The translations under genes and the position numbers were made by a program. This document shows positions 50,599 to 58,618 of a stretch of DNA of 58,618 nt, piece by piece (within the stretch, counting starts at the first letter, position 1; every line of letters starts with the position of its first letter). The stretch is taken from assembly GCA_027071315.1 (NCBI GenBank), contig JALSUP010000140.1, forward strand, positions 1 to 58,618, read 5' to 3'. The DNA is from Sulfurovum sp. (GTDB lineage: Bacteria > Campylobacterota > Campylobacteria > Campylobacterales > Sulfurovaceae). The notes under the pieces were generated by a model, which searched no databases, was not told where the DNA came from, and saw nothing but the letters and a program-made list of their open reading frames with translations.

Positions 50599-51622
50599 AA
50601 GCCATTTGCTGCAATATATCTATTTCATCCAGCGCTTTTCCTGTCCCTTTGGCAACAGCAAGGAGAGGGTCTTCTGCAATATACACAGGCAGTTTGACGA
50701 CATCGGAAAGGTACTTGTCCAAGCCGCGGATAAGTGCACCGCCACCCGTCAATACAATACCGTTCTCAACAATGTCACCGGCAAGATCCGGCGGTGTCTG
50801 CTCAAGCACAGACTTCAATGCTTCAGCGATCTCTTCAAGAGAATCTTTCATAGCATCTCTAATATGCTCTGAAGTGATTTCAACAGAAGTCAAAGTACCT
50901 TCTACCTGGTCACGACCTCTTACGATCGTCGTTAGCTCTGTCTCAAGTGGAATGGCTGTACCAATTTTAATTTTCAACTCTTCTGCCACACGTTCACCAA
51001 TGAGCAGGTTGAAGTTCTTTTTCACGTAATCGACCACGGCCTGGTCAATGTGGTCACCCGCAATACGGATGGACTTACTTTGAACCAGTCCGCCAAGTGA
51101 CGTCACACCAATTTCAGTTGTTCCTCCTCCAATGTCAACCACAAGGTTACCATTTGGATCTTTTACAGGTACACCGGCACCGATAGCAGCAGCCATAGGC
51201 TCTTCAATGAGGTAGACATAACGTGCACCGGCATTTTCAGCAGAATCTTTCACCGCACGTCTCTCAACCTGCGTCAAACCGTAAGGGACACAAATAATAA
51301 TACGCGGAGAGAAAAAGCCTTTTCTTTTATGGGCTTTTTCAATAAAGTAACGGATCATCATCTCTGTGACTTCAAAGTCTGCGATGACACCGTCTTTCAT
51401 AGGACGGATCGCTTTAATGTTCCCCGGTGTTTTACCTACCATGTCTTTTGCTTCCTGACCCACTGCCAGGATACGTTGCTGTCCGTGCTTGTCGTATTGA
51501 ATTGCAACCACAGAAGGTTCGTTAATACTGATACCCTGTCCCTTGACCAACACGAGTGTATTGGCGGTTCCAAGGTCAATGGCAAGGTCATTTGAAAAAA
51601 TTCCCAATAATTTTTTAAACAT
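50588..51622 (-). CDS. mreB: Rod-shape actin homologue MreB
   Basis: A 344-residue actin-like ATPase that directs wall elongation. Phosphate loops: LAIDLGTANTLVLVKG and VVDIGGGTTEIGVTSLGG; adenosine motif TGGGALIRGLDKYL. Length is normal. It lies between clpX and mreC in the order usual for this phylum. Confidence 0.95.
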   Translation of the reverse strand: MFKKLLGIFSNDLAIDLGTANTLVLVKGQGISINEPSVVAIQYDKHGQQRILAVGQEAKDMVGKTPGNIKAIRPMKDGVIADFEVTEMMIRYFIEKAHKRKGFFSPRIIICVPYGLTQVERRAVKDSAENAGARYVYLIEEPMAAAIGAGVPVKDPNGNLVVDIGGGTTEIGVTSLGGLVQSKSIRIAGDHIDQAVVDYVKKNFNLLIGERVAEELKIKIGTAIPLETELTTIVRGRDQVEGTLTSVEITSEHIRDAMKDSLEEIAEALKSVLEQTPPDLAGDIVENGIVLTGGGALIRGLDKYLSDVVKLPVYIAEDPLLAVAKGTGKALDEIDILQQMAYED

Positions 51623-51645
51623 ATTATATTCCTTTGTGTTTCAGG

Positions 51646-52866
51646 CTAGGCCGTTTTTTTATCTTTAATATAGAGAGGTTTTGCCCCCGACGTGACTACC
51701 TCTTCTGTAATGATCACTTCATATCCCATAAGCTCAGGCAGCTCAAACATAATGTCAAGCAGTACCGCTTCTAAAATAGAACGTAAGCCTCTTGCACCTG
51801 TTTTTCTGTCAATGGCTCTTTGTGCGATCTGTTCAAGTGCATCTTCTTCAAAGGTCAATGTGACATTGTCGATCTCAAAGAGTTTCTGATACTGCTTCAC
51901 AAGTGAATTTTTAGGCTCTACTAAAATACGTACCATATCTTCTTTCGATATCTCTCCTAGTGTAGCCAAAACATGTAAACGACCGATTAACTCAGGAATG
52001 AGTCCAAACTGTACAAGGTCTTCCGACTCGACAAGATGAAGCATATTCTCTTCCTCTTTTTTGGAACGTTTTTCCTGTCCGAAACCGAGTGTATTCGAAC
52101 CCAGTCTTCTTTTTAATATGTCGTTGAGTCCGTCAAAAGCACCACCGCAGATGAAGAGAATGTTAGACGTGTCTATCTGAATGAAGTCCTGGTTAGGGTG
52201 CTTTCTTCCGCCTTTGGGTGGAATGTTCACGACAGAACCTTCAATGAGTTTCAGTAAGGCCTGCTGAACACCTTCGCCTGAAACATCACGTGTGATGGAA
52301 CGGTTCTCTCCCATTCTGGCGATTTTATCGACTTCATCAATGAAAACAATTCCCTGTTCTGCCAGTTTCGGGTCACCATCTGCTGCCATCAGCAGTTTGG
52401 TCAGAATGTTTTCAACATCTTCACCCACATAACCTGCTTCCGTAAGGTTCGTTGCATCGGCAATGGCAATAGGCACATTCAGGAAACGTGCAATGGTCTG
52501 GGCCAAAAGTGTTTTACCTGAGCCTGTTGGCCCTATGAGTAGTACATTTGACTTTGAGATCTGCGTTTCATCTTCTTTAATGTCTCTGAAAATACGTTTA
52601 TAGTGGTTGTAAACTGCGACGGAGAGTGTTTTCTTAGCATTTTCCTGACCGATCACATACTCATTAAGTAATTCGTTGATCTCTTTGGGTGTATAGAGCG
52701 TATGTGCACCAAGATCGGCACTGCTCTCTTCAACTTCTTCTTCACCAAAAAGTATTTTGTAGGCAGAAACCACACAGTTGGAGCAGATGTAGACATTGTC
52801 TCCTGCAATGAGCGGGTTCTCTTCACTTTCGGTTGCTGCACAGAAAGAACATTCTTTTATTGACAT
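51646..52866 (-). CDS. clpX: ClpXP protease ATPase subunit ClpX
   Basis: A 406-residue AAA+ unfoldase. The N-terminal zinc-binding domain has Cys6, Cys9, Cys28 and Cys31 (CSFC, CSNC). Walker A is [15 protein letters not shown], Walker [12 protein letters not shown], and the pore loop GYVGED and [10 protein letters not shown] region follow. It feeds substrates to ClpP, which is not in the window. Confidence 0.95.
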   Translation of the reverse strand: MSIKECSFCAATESEENPLIAGDNVYICSNCVVSAYKILFGEEEVEESSADLGAHTLYTPKEINELLNEYVIGQENAKKTLSVAVYNHYKRIFRDIKEDETQISKSNVLLIGPTGSGKTLLAQTIARFLNVPIAIADATNLTEAGYVGEDVENILTKLLMAADGDPKLAEQGIVFIDEVDKIARMGENRSITRDVSGEGVQQALLKLIEGSVVNIPPKGGRKHPNQDFIQIDTSNILFICGGAFDGLNDILKRRLGSNTLGFGQEKRSKKEEENMLHLVESEDLVQFGLIPELIGRLHVLATLGEISKEDMVRILVEPKNSLVKQYQKLFEIDNVTLTFEEDALEQIAQRAIDRKTGARGLRSILEAVLLDIMFELPELMGYEVIITEEVVTSGAKPLYIKDKKTA

Positions 52867-52894
52867 ATTTAATCCTAATTTATTCTATTTATAA

Positions 52895-53674
52895 TTATTT
52901 TCTTGTAAATGGTATGCCTCTTTTGGAGGTCTTAATAAAGGTACAAAGTGCTTTGACATTTTCTGATGTTGTATTTTCGAAAAGCGTTTGTGCTACTTCC
53001 TGAAGGGGGTTTCCCTGTTCAAAAAGTTCACGGTACGCCATTTTTAAAGCATTGATCTCTTCACGGCTGAGTTTACGTCTTAAGCCTGTCAGGTTTAAGC
53101 CACGCAGTGTTGCGCGGTTTCCCTCTGCCATACAGAAAGGGGGAATATCCTGTGCAAGTGCAGAAGCACCACCCACCATGGCATAGTCACCAATGTGTAC
53201 GAACTGGTGTATGGGTGTCAGTCCACCGACAACCACATGGTTACCCAGCTCTACATGACCTGCAAGTGTGGCACCGTTAGCCAAAATACAGTGATCACCA
53301 ATGATCACATCATGCCCTAGGTGTACATACCCCATAAGAAGGTTACCGTTACCGATCTTAGTCACAGAACCACCGCCTTTGGTACCCGGGTTCAACAGGG
53401 TAAACTCACGAATGGTATTGTTATCACCAATGATCAATACCACATCTTCTCCATCAAATTTAAGATCCTGGGGAATGGTACCAATGGCTGTATGAGAAAA
53501 AATACGGTTGTTTTTACCGATCGTTGTGTTTCCTTCTATGACAGAATGTGCGGCAATACTCGTATTGTCCCCAATGGTCACTTTTGCACCGATATAGGCA
53601 AAAGGTCCAACAGAAACATTCTTACCGATGACGGCAGCATCTTCAATGATGGCAGTTGGGTGTATGAGAGACAT
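52895..53674 (-). CDS. lpxA: UDP-N-acetylglucosamine acyltransferase LpxA
   Basis: A 259-residue left-handed beta-helix with hexapeptide repeats over residues 1-190 and a helical C-terminus. The catalytic His lies in GHDVIIGDHCILANGATLAG. It does the first step of lipid A synthesis. It follows fabZ by 12 nt. Confidence 0.93.
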   Translation of the reverse strand: MSLIHPTAIIEDAAVIGKNVSVGPFAYIGAKVTIGDNTSIAAHSVIEGNTTIGKNNRIFSHTAIGTIPQDLKFDGEDVVLIIGDNNTIREFTLLNPGTKGGGSVTKIGNGNLLMGYVHLGHDVIIGDHCILANGATLAGHVELGNHVVVGGLTPIHQFVHIGDYAMVGGASALAQDIPPFCMAEGNRATLRGLNLTGLRRKLSREEINALKMAYRELFEQGNPLQEVAQTLFENTTSENVKALCTFIKTSKRGIPFTRK

Positions 53675-53686
53675 AAAGCCGGCCTT

Positions 53687-54136
53687 CTACTTGTCTACGA
53701 TCATGGCTTTAAGTTCAGCCTGTGCAACAACTTTGTCATCTACATAGGCTTTCGCATCAAGCTGCCATATAGCACCCTTGTTTTTAATGACGGTCAGTCT
53801 ATAGACCAGTTTGTCACCCGGAGTGACCGGAGATCTGAATTTTGCTTTGTCGATACTCATGAAGTAAACGACTTTATTTTCAATCTCTTCCTGCGTGACG
53901 CCATCCATACTTTTAAATGCAAGGACACCGCCGGCTTGAGCCATACCTTCCAAGATCATCACACCGGGGTAAATAGGATGATCAGGAAAGTGTCCCTGAA
54001 AGACAGGTTCTGAGATGGAAACATTCTTGTATGCTTCAACAGACTCACCGGGAGTCAAAGCAGTAATTCTGTCTACAAGAAGGAAGGGGTATCTGTGGGG
54101 TAATATCTTTTGAATATCTACAACGTTATAAAGCAC
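53687..54136 (-). CDS. fabZ: 3-hydroxyacyl-ACP dehydratase FabZ
   Basis: A 149-residue hot-dog-fold enzyme that dehydrates beta-hydroxyacyl-ACP. Catalytic His49 and Glu63 are in [20 protein letters not shown]. Start is GTG at 54136 with AAAGG 6 nt upstream. First gene of the fabZ-lpxA-clpX-mreB-mreC run. Confidence 0.93.
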   Translation of the reverse strand: MLYNVVDIQKILPHRYPFLLVDRITALTPGESVEAYKNVSISEPVFQGHFPDHPIYPGVMILEGMAQAGGVLAFKSMDGVTQEEIENKVVYFMSIDKAKFRSPVTPGDKLVYRLTVIKNKGAIWQLDAKAYVDDKVVAQAELKAMIVDK

Positions 54137-54269
54137 ATGAAGCCTTTGTTAAAAATTTGCTATATTTTATCGAAAAGTTGGTAAAAATCCAATTATACTT
54201 TTGAGAGTATAGAATTCGATTCTCATTTATTAGCAGAGAGGGGGTATGATTACAGGGAAGGAATATGAA

Positions 54270-55280
54270 ATGGCTAGACTCTTATCACTTTTTTTACTGT
54301 GGGTAGTTTTTTTTTCAAGCATACTGAAAGCTGAAGATACTAAATATGAACTGGGGCAGGGTGTACAGCTTGGTACCTTGCCGCTTTATATGGGCGGGTA
54401 TTTTTCACTGCTCTACAGAGATACATTTGACAATGAACGTCTCTTTGAACTTGAAAATGTTGCGCTCATGCTTTATGGAGAGAAAGAGAATCTCTCTTAT
54501 ATGATGGAGCTTGAAGCGGAGAATGTCTACAGTGAAGTCTTTCAAAATGAAGATGCTGACGTGGTCAATGAACATTTTCATATAGAACGGCTCTACCTGG
54601 AGTATGCGTTTAATGAAAGCTATGCACTGCGTGCCGGTAAATTCAACTCTCCGGTAGGTTTATGGAACCAAATCCCCATCAATGTGCTGCGTGATACCTC
54701 CTCCAACCCGATGCACAGCAGAATACTTTTTCCCCAGTTCACCAGCGGACTGGATGTCAAATATACTGCGAACAATGAGAATGAAATGCGTGTGGATCTT
54801 CTTTTGCAGGAGAATGAAGACTTTGACAATCTGATAAGCAAGGAGATCTACAATAACTTTGAGACAGACCGGCATTACGGTATCGGGCTCTCTTTGACGG
54901 AGCAGGCAGTCTCCTATCGTCTCAATGCAGGGGTATTCCGTACAGTAACGGCCGATGAATATTATTATGTTTCCGCTGCTTTTCTGTATGATATCGCTGA
55001 TCTCAGGCTGCAGGGTGAAGTGGGAACCCAATTTGATCAGGACAAGAGCACCATCCCTTACATCGGCTACATACAGGGACGTTATACCTTTGAGGAGAAA
55101 CATGAAGCCATTGTGAGGCTTGAAAGTTATGATGACCGAAGCACAGAGACCAAAGATACCTTTGCCGTACTCGGATATACCTACCGGCCGCTTTACCCCA
55201 TTGCCCTTAAAGGGGAGTATCAGTGGCATACACTCCATAATGAAGACAGAGTCATGTTCTCTCTCTCCATACTCTTTTAG
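54270..55280 (+). CDS. Outer-membrane barrel protein beside a sensor kinase
   Basis: A 336-residue protein with signal peptide (MARLLSLFLLWVVFFSSILKA) and alternating barrel strands ending HNEDRVMFSLSILF. The segment ALRAGKFNSPVGLWNQIP resembles phosphate-selective-type porins. The start at 54270 follows AAGGAA; one at 54246 is poorer. It is 8 nt before the binding-protein gene and so probably co-transcribed with the kinase. Confidence 0.7.
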   Translation: MARLLSLFLLWVVFFSSILKAEDTKYELGQGVQLGTLPLYMGGYFSLLYRDTFDNERLFELENVALMLYGEKENLSYMMELEAENVYSEVFQNEDADVVNEHFHIERLYLEYAFNESYALRAGKFNSPVGLWNQIPINVLRDTSSNPMHSRILFPQFTSGLDVKYTANNENEMRVDLLLQENEDFDNLISKEIYNNFETDRHYGIGLSLTEQAVSYRLNAGVFRTVTADEYYYVSAAFLYDIADLRLQGEVGTQFDQDKSTIPYIGYIQGRYTFEEKHEAIVRLESYDDRSTETKDTFAVLGYTYRPLYPIALKGEYQWHTLHNEDRVMFSLSILF

Positions 55281-55288
55281 GCCAGCAG

Positions 55289-55699
55289 ATGATCAAGGTC
55301 TGTTTTTCCCTGCTGCTGTTTCTTCAAATGCTTTTTGCGGAGAACCTGGTTGTCGTAGCAGAGCGTCACAGTGACATACCGGCACTTTCGGCAGAGCAGG
55401 TGCGGATGGTCTTTTTGAAGAAGCGACGCTTCTGGAAAACACTCAAACTGCATCCGCTCAATCTGCCTCCCAGAGAACCTTTACGTCAGAATTTTGAGAA
55501 AAAGGTATTGCACCTGTCACAGGGAAAACTGGATGCCTACTGGACAAAAGAACACTACCTTGGGGTAAGACCGCCATACACGCTGGGGTCTGTCAAGAGT
55601 ACTATTCTCTATGTCAAAAAGGTTAAAGGGGCGATCGGGTACATTCCTGAAAGTAAAGTGGATGGCGGACTTAAAATACTCTACAGGGTGGAAAAGTAA
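55289..55699 (+). CDS. Short periplasmic PstS-like binding domain
   Basis: A 136-residue exported protein with signal peptide (MIKVCFSLLLFLQMLFA). The rest resembles one lobe of PstS-like phosphate-binding proteins: LSAEQVRMVFLKKRRFWKTL, NFEKKVLHLSQGKLDAYW, and the late VKGAIGYIPESKVDGGLKIL. Its stop overlaps the kinase start (TAATG). It may present a ligand to the kinase. Confidence 0.7.
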   Translation: MIKVCFSLLLFLQMLFAENLVVVAERHSDIPALSAEQVRMVFLKKRRFWKTLKLHPLNLPPREPLRQNFEKKVLHLSQGKLDAYWTKEHYLGVRPPYTLGSVKSTILYVKKVKGAIGYIPESKVDGGLKILYRVEK

Positions 55700-57774
55700 T
55701 GCGTTTATTCAAAAGACTGCTGCCTAAAACACTTAAGAGTAAACTGCGTCTGGCTCTCTTTGCCATCGGTTTCTTTCCTTTTGTCTTCATTTTGGTCTAT
55801 CTGCATAACCTGGGCGAAAAAAAGATACTCGATGACACCCTCACCATCTACTACACGCAGATGCATATGGTCAGAAAAAACATTGCTTCACAACTGGAGA
55901 CGCTGGAAAAAGAGATAGGCTTTCTTGCCTCTCTTGATATGATGAATGATCTGGTCGTCAATGATGTGGACCGGCGTATCAGCCAGCTTCTCATCCAAAA
56001 GCAGAAAGATATGGCGTACCCTGTGACACTTCTGGCGACCGATCCGTCTTTCAAAGTGATCGCGACGACCGAAACAGGAAAAGGTGAAAGTTTTTCAGAA
56101 AAAGAAGCGCTTCAAAAGATGCTGAAAAAAGGTCAACACGCGTTTAAAGTGAAAGATGTGCTCTATCTGGTCACAAGCATCAAGTCTACACGGCAAAAGG
56201 GGTTGCTGCTGGGGTACCTGATACTGAAATACCCGCTTTCCAATCTGGATTTTTTCTCTGTGGCGCAGGAGGGTGTGCACTCCCTTTTCTATTTCCCTCA
56301 AAGTGCTTTGCAGATAGGGCAGATGCCTGAAAAGACCCCGCTGGTACTGCACCCCTACCATGAACACTATATGAGTCAACAATATCTGGTACTTACGGAG
56401 CAGCTTGAAGGGGTACTGCATGAAGGTTTCATTGTCTATATGGTCAAAAAGTCTCTGGCACTTGCCTTTCTGGAGCAGTTCATGCGCTTTGTCTGGATAC
56501 TCTTTGCACTTGGTGTGATCGTGATCGGCCTGCTCTCCTGGTGGATCGGAAAGGTGATACTGACCCCGATCTCCAAACTTTCAAATGCTACGGAAGCGAT
56601 CATCCGTACACAGGACTATACCACGCAGGTCTCCCTCTCTTCAGAAGGGGAGATCACTGAGCTGGCAGACAACTTCAATGTGATGATCTCCGAGATCAAT
56701 CAGAGTTTTCAACTGCTTGAAGAAGAGAACCGTCTGCGCCTGCAGCGTTTTATACAGTTGATCAACATTTTTAACCGTCTCATCCGTACAGAGCGTGAAG
56801 AAGCGTGTATTGAGGTGGCCGTGGGTGAGCTGCAGAGACTGCTTCCGGAACAGACTTTTGCTTTTGAGACCAACTATCCCAAAGAAGAGAACGGTTTGAA
56901 TCTGATGCTCTATGTCAAAGATTTTGAAAAAGAGGTGAGCCACTTTTACGGTGTCATCTCTGTATCGGGTGGGCAAGAGAATAAAATGAATAGTGAAGAG
57001 AAACGTTTTTACAGCGCCATTGCGACGATGATCATGCTGCAGCTTGACCAGATAAGACTGATCGCCAAGACCCGAGCCGTCTCTTCTGCCAAGTCGAGTT
57101 TTATCTCCCATATGTCACATGAGCTGCGCACACCGCTGCATACCATACTCAGTGCCACGCAGTATCTGGTCTCTTATGCCGGCCTGACACTTCCACAGCA
57201 GGAGAAGGTCGTGACCATAGAGTCGTCAGCCGACCACCTTCTGGGGATGATCAATGATATTTTGGACCTTGTGCAGATCGAAGCAGGGAAAGTGAAAGTT
57301 GAAAAAGTGAACGCTTCTGTTGCAGAAGTGGAAAGGTCTGTCAAAGAAGTCCTCACGATGCTGGAACTGCTGGCAGAGCAGAAAGGGCTGACGCTGACTT
57401 TTGAAAACAGGGTCAAACATCTCATAGAGGTGTTGATAGATCCTCGTTTTCTGAAGCAGATAATGATCAACCTGCTTTCCAATGCTGTCAAATTTACAGA
57501 GCAGGGAGGTATCGAGGTTGTGATGAGCGACTGTGATGAGAGTGTTTGCATCTCGGTCAAAGACAGCGGCATCGGCTTGAGTAAAAGTGATCTCAATCTG
57601 CTTTTTGATGAATTTACACAGATCGACCATGGTATCGTCTCCGAACAGAAAGGAAGCGGGCTGGGGCTGGCGATCAGTCAGAAGCAGGCAGCACTTTTTG
57701 ATGCAGAATTGAAAGTAGAGAGTCAGGGTGTAGGCAGAGGGGTGACTGCAACATTGAAACTACACAAGGTTTAG
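55699..57774 (+). CDS. Membrane sensor histidine kinase
   Basis: A 691-residue kinase: TM1 (18-37), a periplasmic sensor of about 220 residues, TM2 (about 262-285), HAMP (283-340), a GAF-like region (345-455), HisKA with phospho-acceptor His474 (SHMSHELRTPLH), and HATPase_c with N-box (MINLLSNAVKF), G1 (VKDSGIGL) and G2 (KGSGLGLAI). It is translationally coupled to the binding-domain gene. Its stop overlaps that of the convergent response regulator. Confidence 0.87.
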   Translation: MRLFKRLLPKTLKSKLRLALFAIGFFPFVFILVYLHNLGEKKILDDTLTIYYTQMHMVRKNIASQLETLEKEIGFLASLDMMNDLVVNDVDRRISQLLIQKQKDMAYPVTLLATDPSFKVIATTETGKGESFSEKEALQKMLKKGQHAFKVKDVLYLVTSIKSTRQKGLLLGYLILKYPLSNLDFFSVAQEGVHSLFYFPQSALQIGQMPEKTPLVLHPYHEHYMSQQYLVLTEQLEGVLHEGFIVYMVKKSLALAFLEQFMRFVWILFALGVIVIGLLSWWIGKVILTPISKLSNATEAIIRTQDYTTQVSLSSEGEITELADNFNVMISEINQSFQLLEEENRLRLQRFIQLINIFNRLIRTEREEACIEVAVGELQRLLPEQTFAFETNYPKEENGLNLMLYVKDFEKEVSHFYGVISVSGGQENKMNSEEKRFYSAIATMIMLQLDQIRLIAKTRAVSSAKSSFISHMSHELRTPLHTILSATQYLVSYAGLTLPQQEKVVTIESSADHLLGMINDILDLVQIEAGKVKVEKVNASVAEVERSVKEVLTMLELLAEQKGLTLTFENRVKHLIEVLIDPRFLKQIMINLLSNAVKFTEQGGIEVVMSDCDESVCISVKDSGIGLSKSDLNLLFDEFTQIDHGIVSEQKGSGLGLAISQKQAALFDAELKVESQGVGRGVTATLKLHKV

Positions 57775-58430
57775 GAAATTTTGTACCCGACACCCCGTAC
57801 GGTGACAATGCAGTTCTCAAGACCGATCTTTTTTCTGAGGTTCTTAATGTGGACATCGACAATGTTACTCAGTTTCAGACTGTTGTAATCCTGACAGAGA
57901 TACTCATTGAGCTGGTAGCGTGTGAGCACGATATTTCTGTTTTGCAGCAGTAGTTCGAGCAGGTCGAATTCTGTCGGACTGAGGGTGATCTTCTCTTCCT
58001 TGACAAAGACTTCGCGACTTTTGGTGTCGAGAGAGAGGGCACCGGCACTGAGTACTGTGTTCTTCTGGTTTCCCTCACGGCGGAGCAGGGCTCTGATGCG
58101 TGCAAGCAGCTCAATGTTGGAGTAGGGTTTGCAGAGGTAGTCGTCGCCTCCGGCATCGAGAACACTGACCCGGTCATCGACTTCGCTGTTGGCTGAGAGC
58201 ATCAGCACGGCAGTGCTGTCCCCCTCTTCACGAAGCAGTTTCAACAGGCTGAGCCCGTCACCGTCAGGCAGATTCCAGTCCAGTAAAATGAGGTCATAAT
58301 GTTTCTCATCACAAAGGCTCAGGGCTTCTTTGTAGTCAAGGGCAAGGTCACAACGGTACTTTTCGGCTTCCAGCAGCTCTTTGAGCTGTTGTGCCACTGC
58401 CGGTTCATCTTCAACGATCAAGAGGTACAT
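57771..58430 (-). CDS. OmpR-family response regulator
   Basis: A 219-residue regulator: receiver with acidic pocket (VEDEP), phospho-acceptor Asp51 (LLDWNLPDGDG) and a C-terminal winged-helix DNA-binding domain (LSPTEFDLLELLLQNRNIV, VDVHIKNLRKKIG). It is convergent to the kinase gene, the two stops overlapping (57771-57774), so it needs its own promoter. The partner kinase is probably the neighbour. Confidence 0.87.
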   Translation of the reverse strand: MYLLIVEDEPAVAQQLKELLEAEKYRCDLALDYKEALSLCDEKHYDLILLDWNLPDGDGLSLLKLLREEGDSTAVLMLSANSEVDDRVSVLDAGGDDYLCKPYSNIELLARIRALLRREGNQKNTVLSAGALSLDTKSREVFVKEEKITLSPTEFDLLELLLQNRNIVLTRYQLNEYLCQDYNSLKLSNIVDVHIKNLRKKIGLENCIVTVRGVGYKIS

Positions 58431-58557
58431 GAAACTCCTTTGTCAGATTATAGATACTTTCCCTTTAAAGAGTAGACTTCTTGCCAAACAGACTCTTCAT
58501 CAAATCTTCATACTTCTGTTTTATACTTCGGGAAATTGAATGGAAAAGAGGTTTCTC

Positions 58558-58618
58558 ATGACCAAAGTACTTGCAGACAAATATCTACCGGGTCTTGCTT
58601 TTTTACTGCTCTTTGCAG
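58558..58618 (+). CDS. 5' end of a gene cut by the window
   Basis: An ATG with AGAGG 6 nt upstream begins MTKVLADKYLPGLAFLLLFA, then the window ends. The hydrophobic stretch suggests a signal peptide or first membrane helix. It is divergent from the response regulator and may be a target of it; nothing more can be said. Confidence 0.5.
   Translation, partial: MTKVLADKYLPGLAFLLLFA

Noticed and set aside
1-58618. tRNA, rRNA, CRISPR array, prophage or toxin-antitoxin genes
   Set aside because: None of the expected sequences (T-loop GTTCRA with cloverleaf arms, regular repeat-spacer arrays, phage structural genes) was seen on reading both strands.

Overview
The window looks like a chromosomal segment of a Campylobacterota (epsilonproteobacterial) chemolithotroph, most like the Sulfurovum/Sulfurimonas group. 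This rests on the fabZ-lpxA-clpX-mreB-mreC gene order, the short Sua5-like protein, OprD-type porins, strong TATAAT -10 boxes without a recognisable -35, and moderate GC content. I saw no rRNA, tRNA, CRISPR array, complete insertion sequence or prophage. Genus-level placement is inference.

Layout. 1-346 is non-coding and carries a REP-like hairpin. 347-6240: fetB-like permease, a tiny secreted protein built of three 22-residue Cys/Trp repeats, a periplasmic coiled-coil protein, an adenine deaminase with a +1 frameshift, a 33-residue upstream ORF whose stop overlaps the start of an OprD-like porin (also +1 frameshifted), and the 3' remnant of an auxin-efflux-carrier permease. 6234-10763: a DnaQ-like exonuclease, then a tight operon of a divergent IscU/NifU-like scaffold, a ferritin-like protein, phosphatidylserine decarboxylase, a PDC-sensor membrane protein and a HAD phosphatase. 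10858-20371: a small unknown gene, DUF445, DUF3298, a methyltransferase, exonuclease III, a biotin carboxylase, the DUF2207/LemA pair, a 5'-nucleotidase and two small proteins. 20502-25548: a lysozyme-fold protein, a metal-efflux permease carrying a REP element in frame and preceded by a Fur-like box, a LOG protein, phosphofructokinase and a CoA-disulfide-reductase-like enzyme. 25772-30855: an RlmI-like methyltransferase and a MOSC protein transcribed divergently, then a probable zinc-uptake cluster (His-rich protein, outer-membrane barrel, ZnuA-like, ZnuB-like; no ATPase). 30961-38955: SDR, UshA-like nucleotidase, MogA with two small proteins, rhodanese, SulP and a DEAD-box helicase. 39115-45172: an SLC13/NhaD-type antiporter, then a phosphate/polyphosphate block (PiT, Na/Pi cotransporter, coiled-coil protein, PPK2). 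45292-54136: HIT, Sua5-like, carB, mreC, mreB, clpX, lpxA, fabZ. 54270-58618: barrel, short periplasmic binding domain, histidine kinase, a convergent response regulator, and the first codons of one more gene.

The strongest unexplained signals are three. First, a family of 26-bp hairpins, each GTAG followed by a 9-bp stem and a 4-nt loop; stem sequences differ completely between copies while pairing is kept, and one copy is translated inside the efflux permease. Second, a set of genes with a TATAAT-type box only 5-7 nt upstream of the start codon and no Shine-Dalgarno sequence, which predicts leaderless mRNAs. Third, the 84-residue protein with perfect 22-residue Cys periodicity. All functional statements come from reading the sequence; no database search was run.
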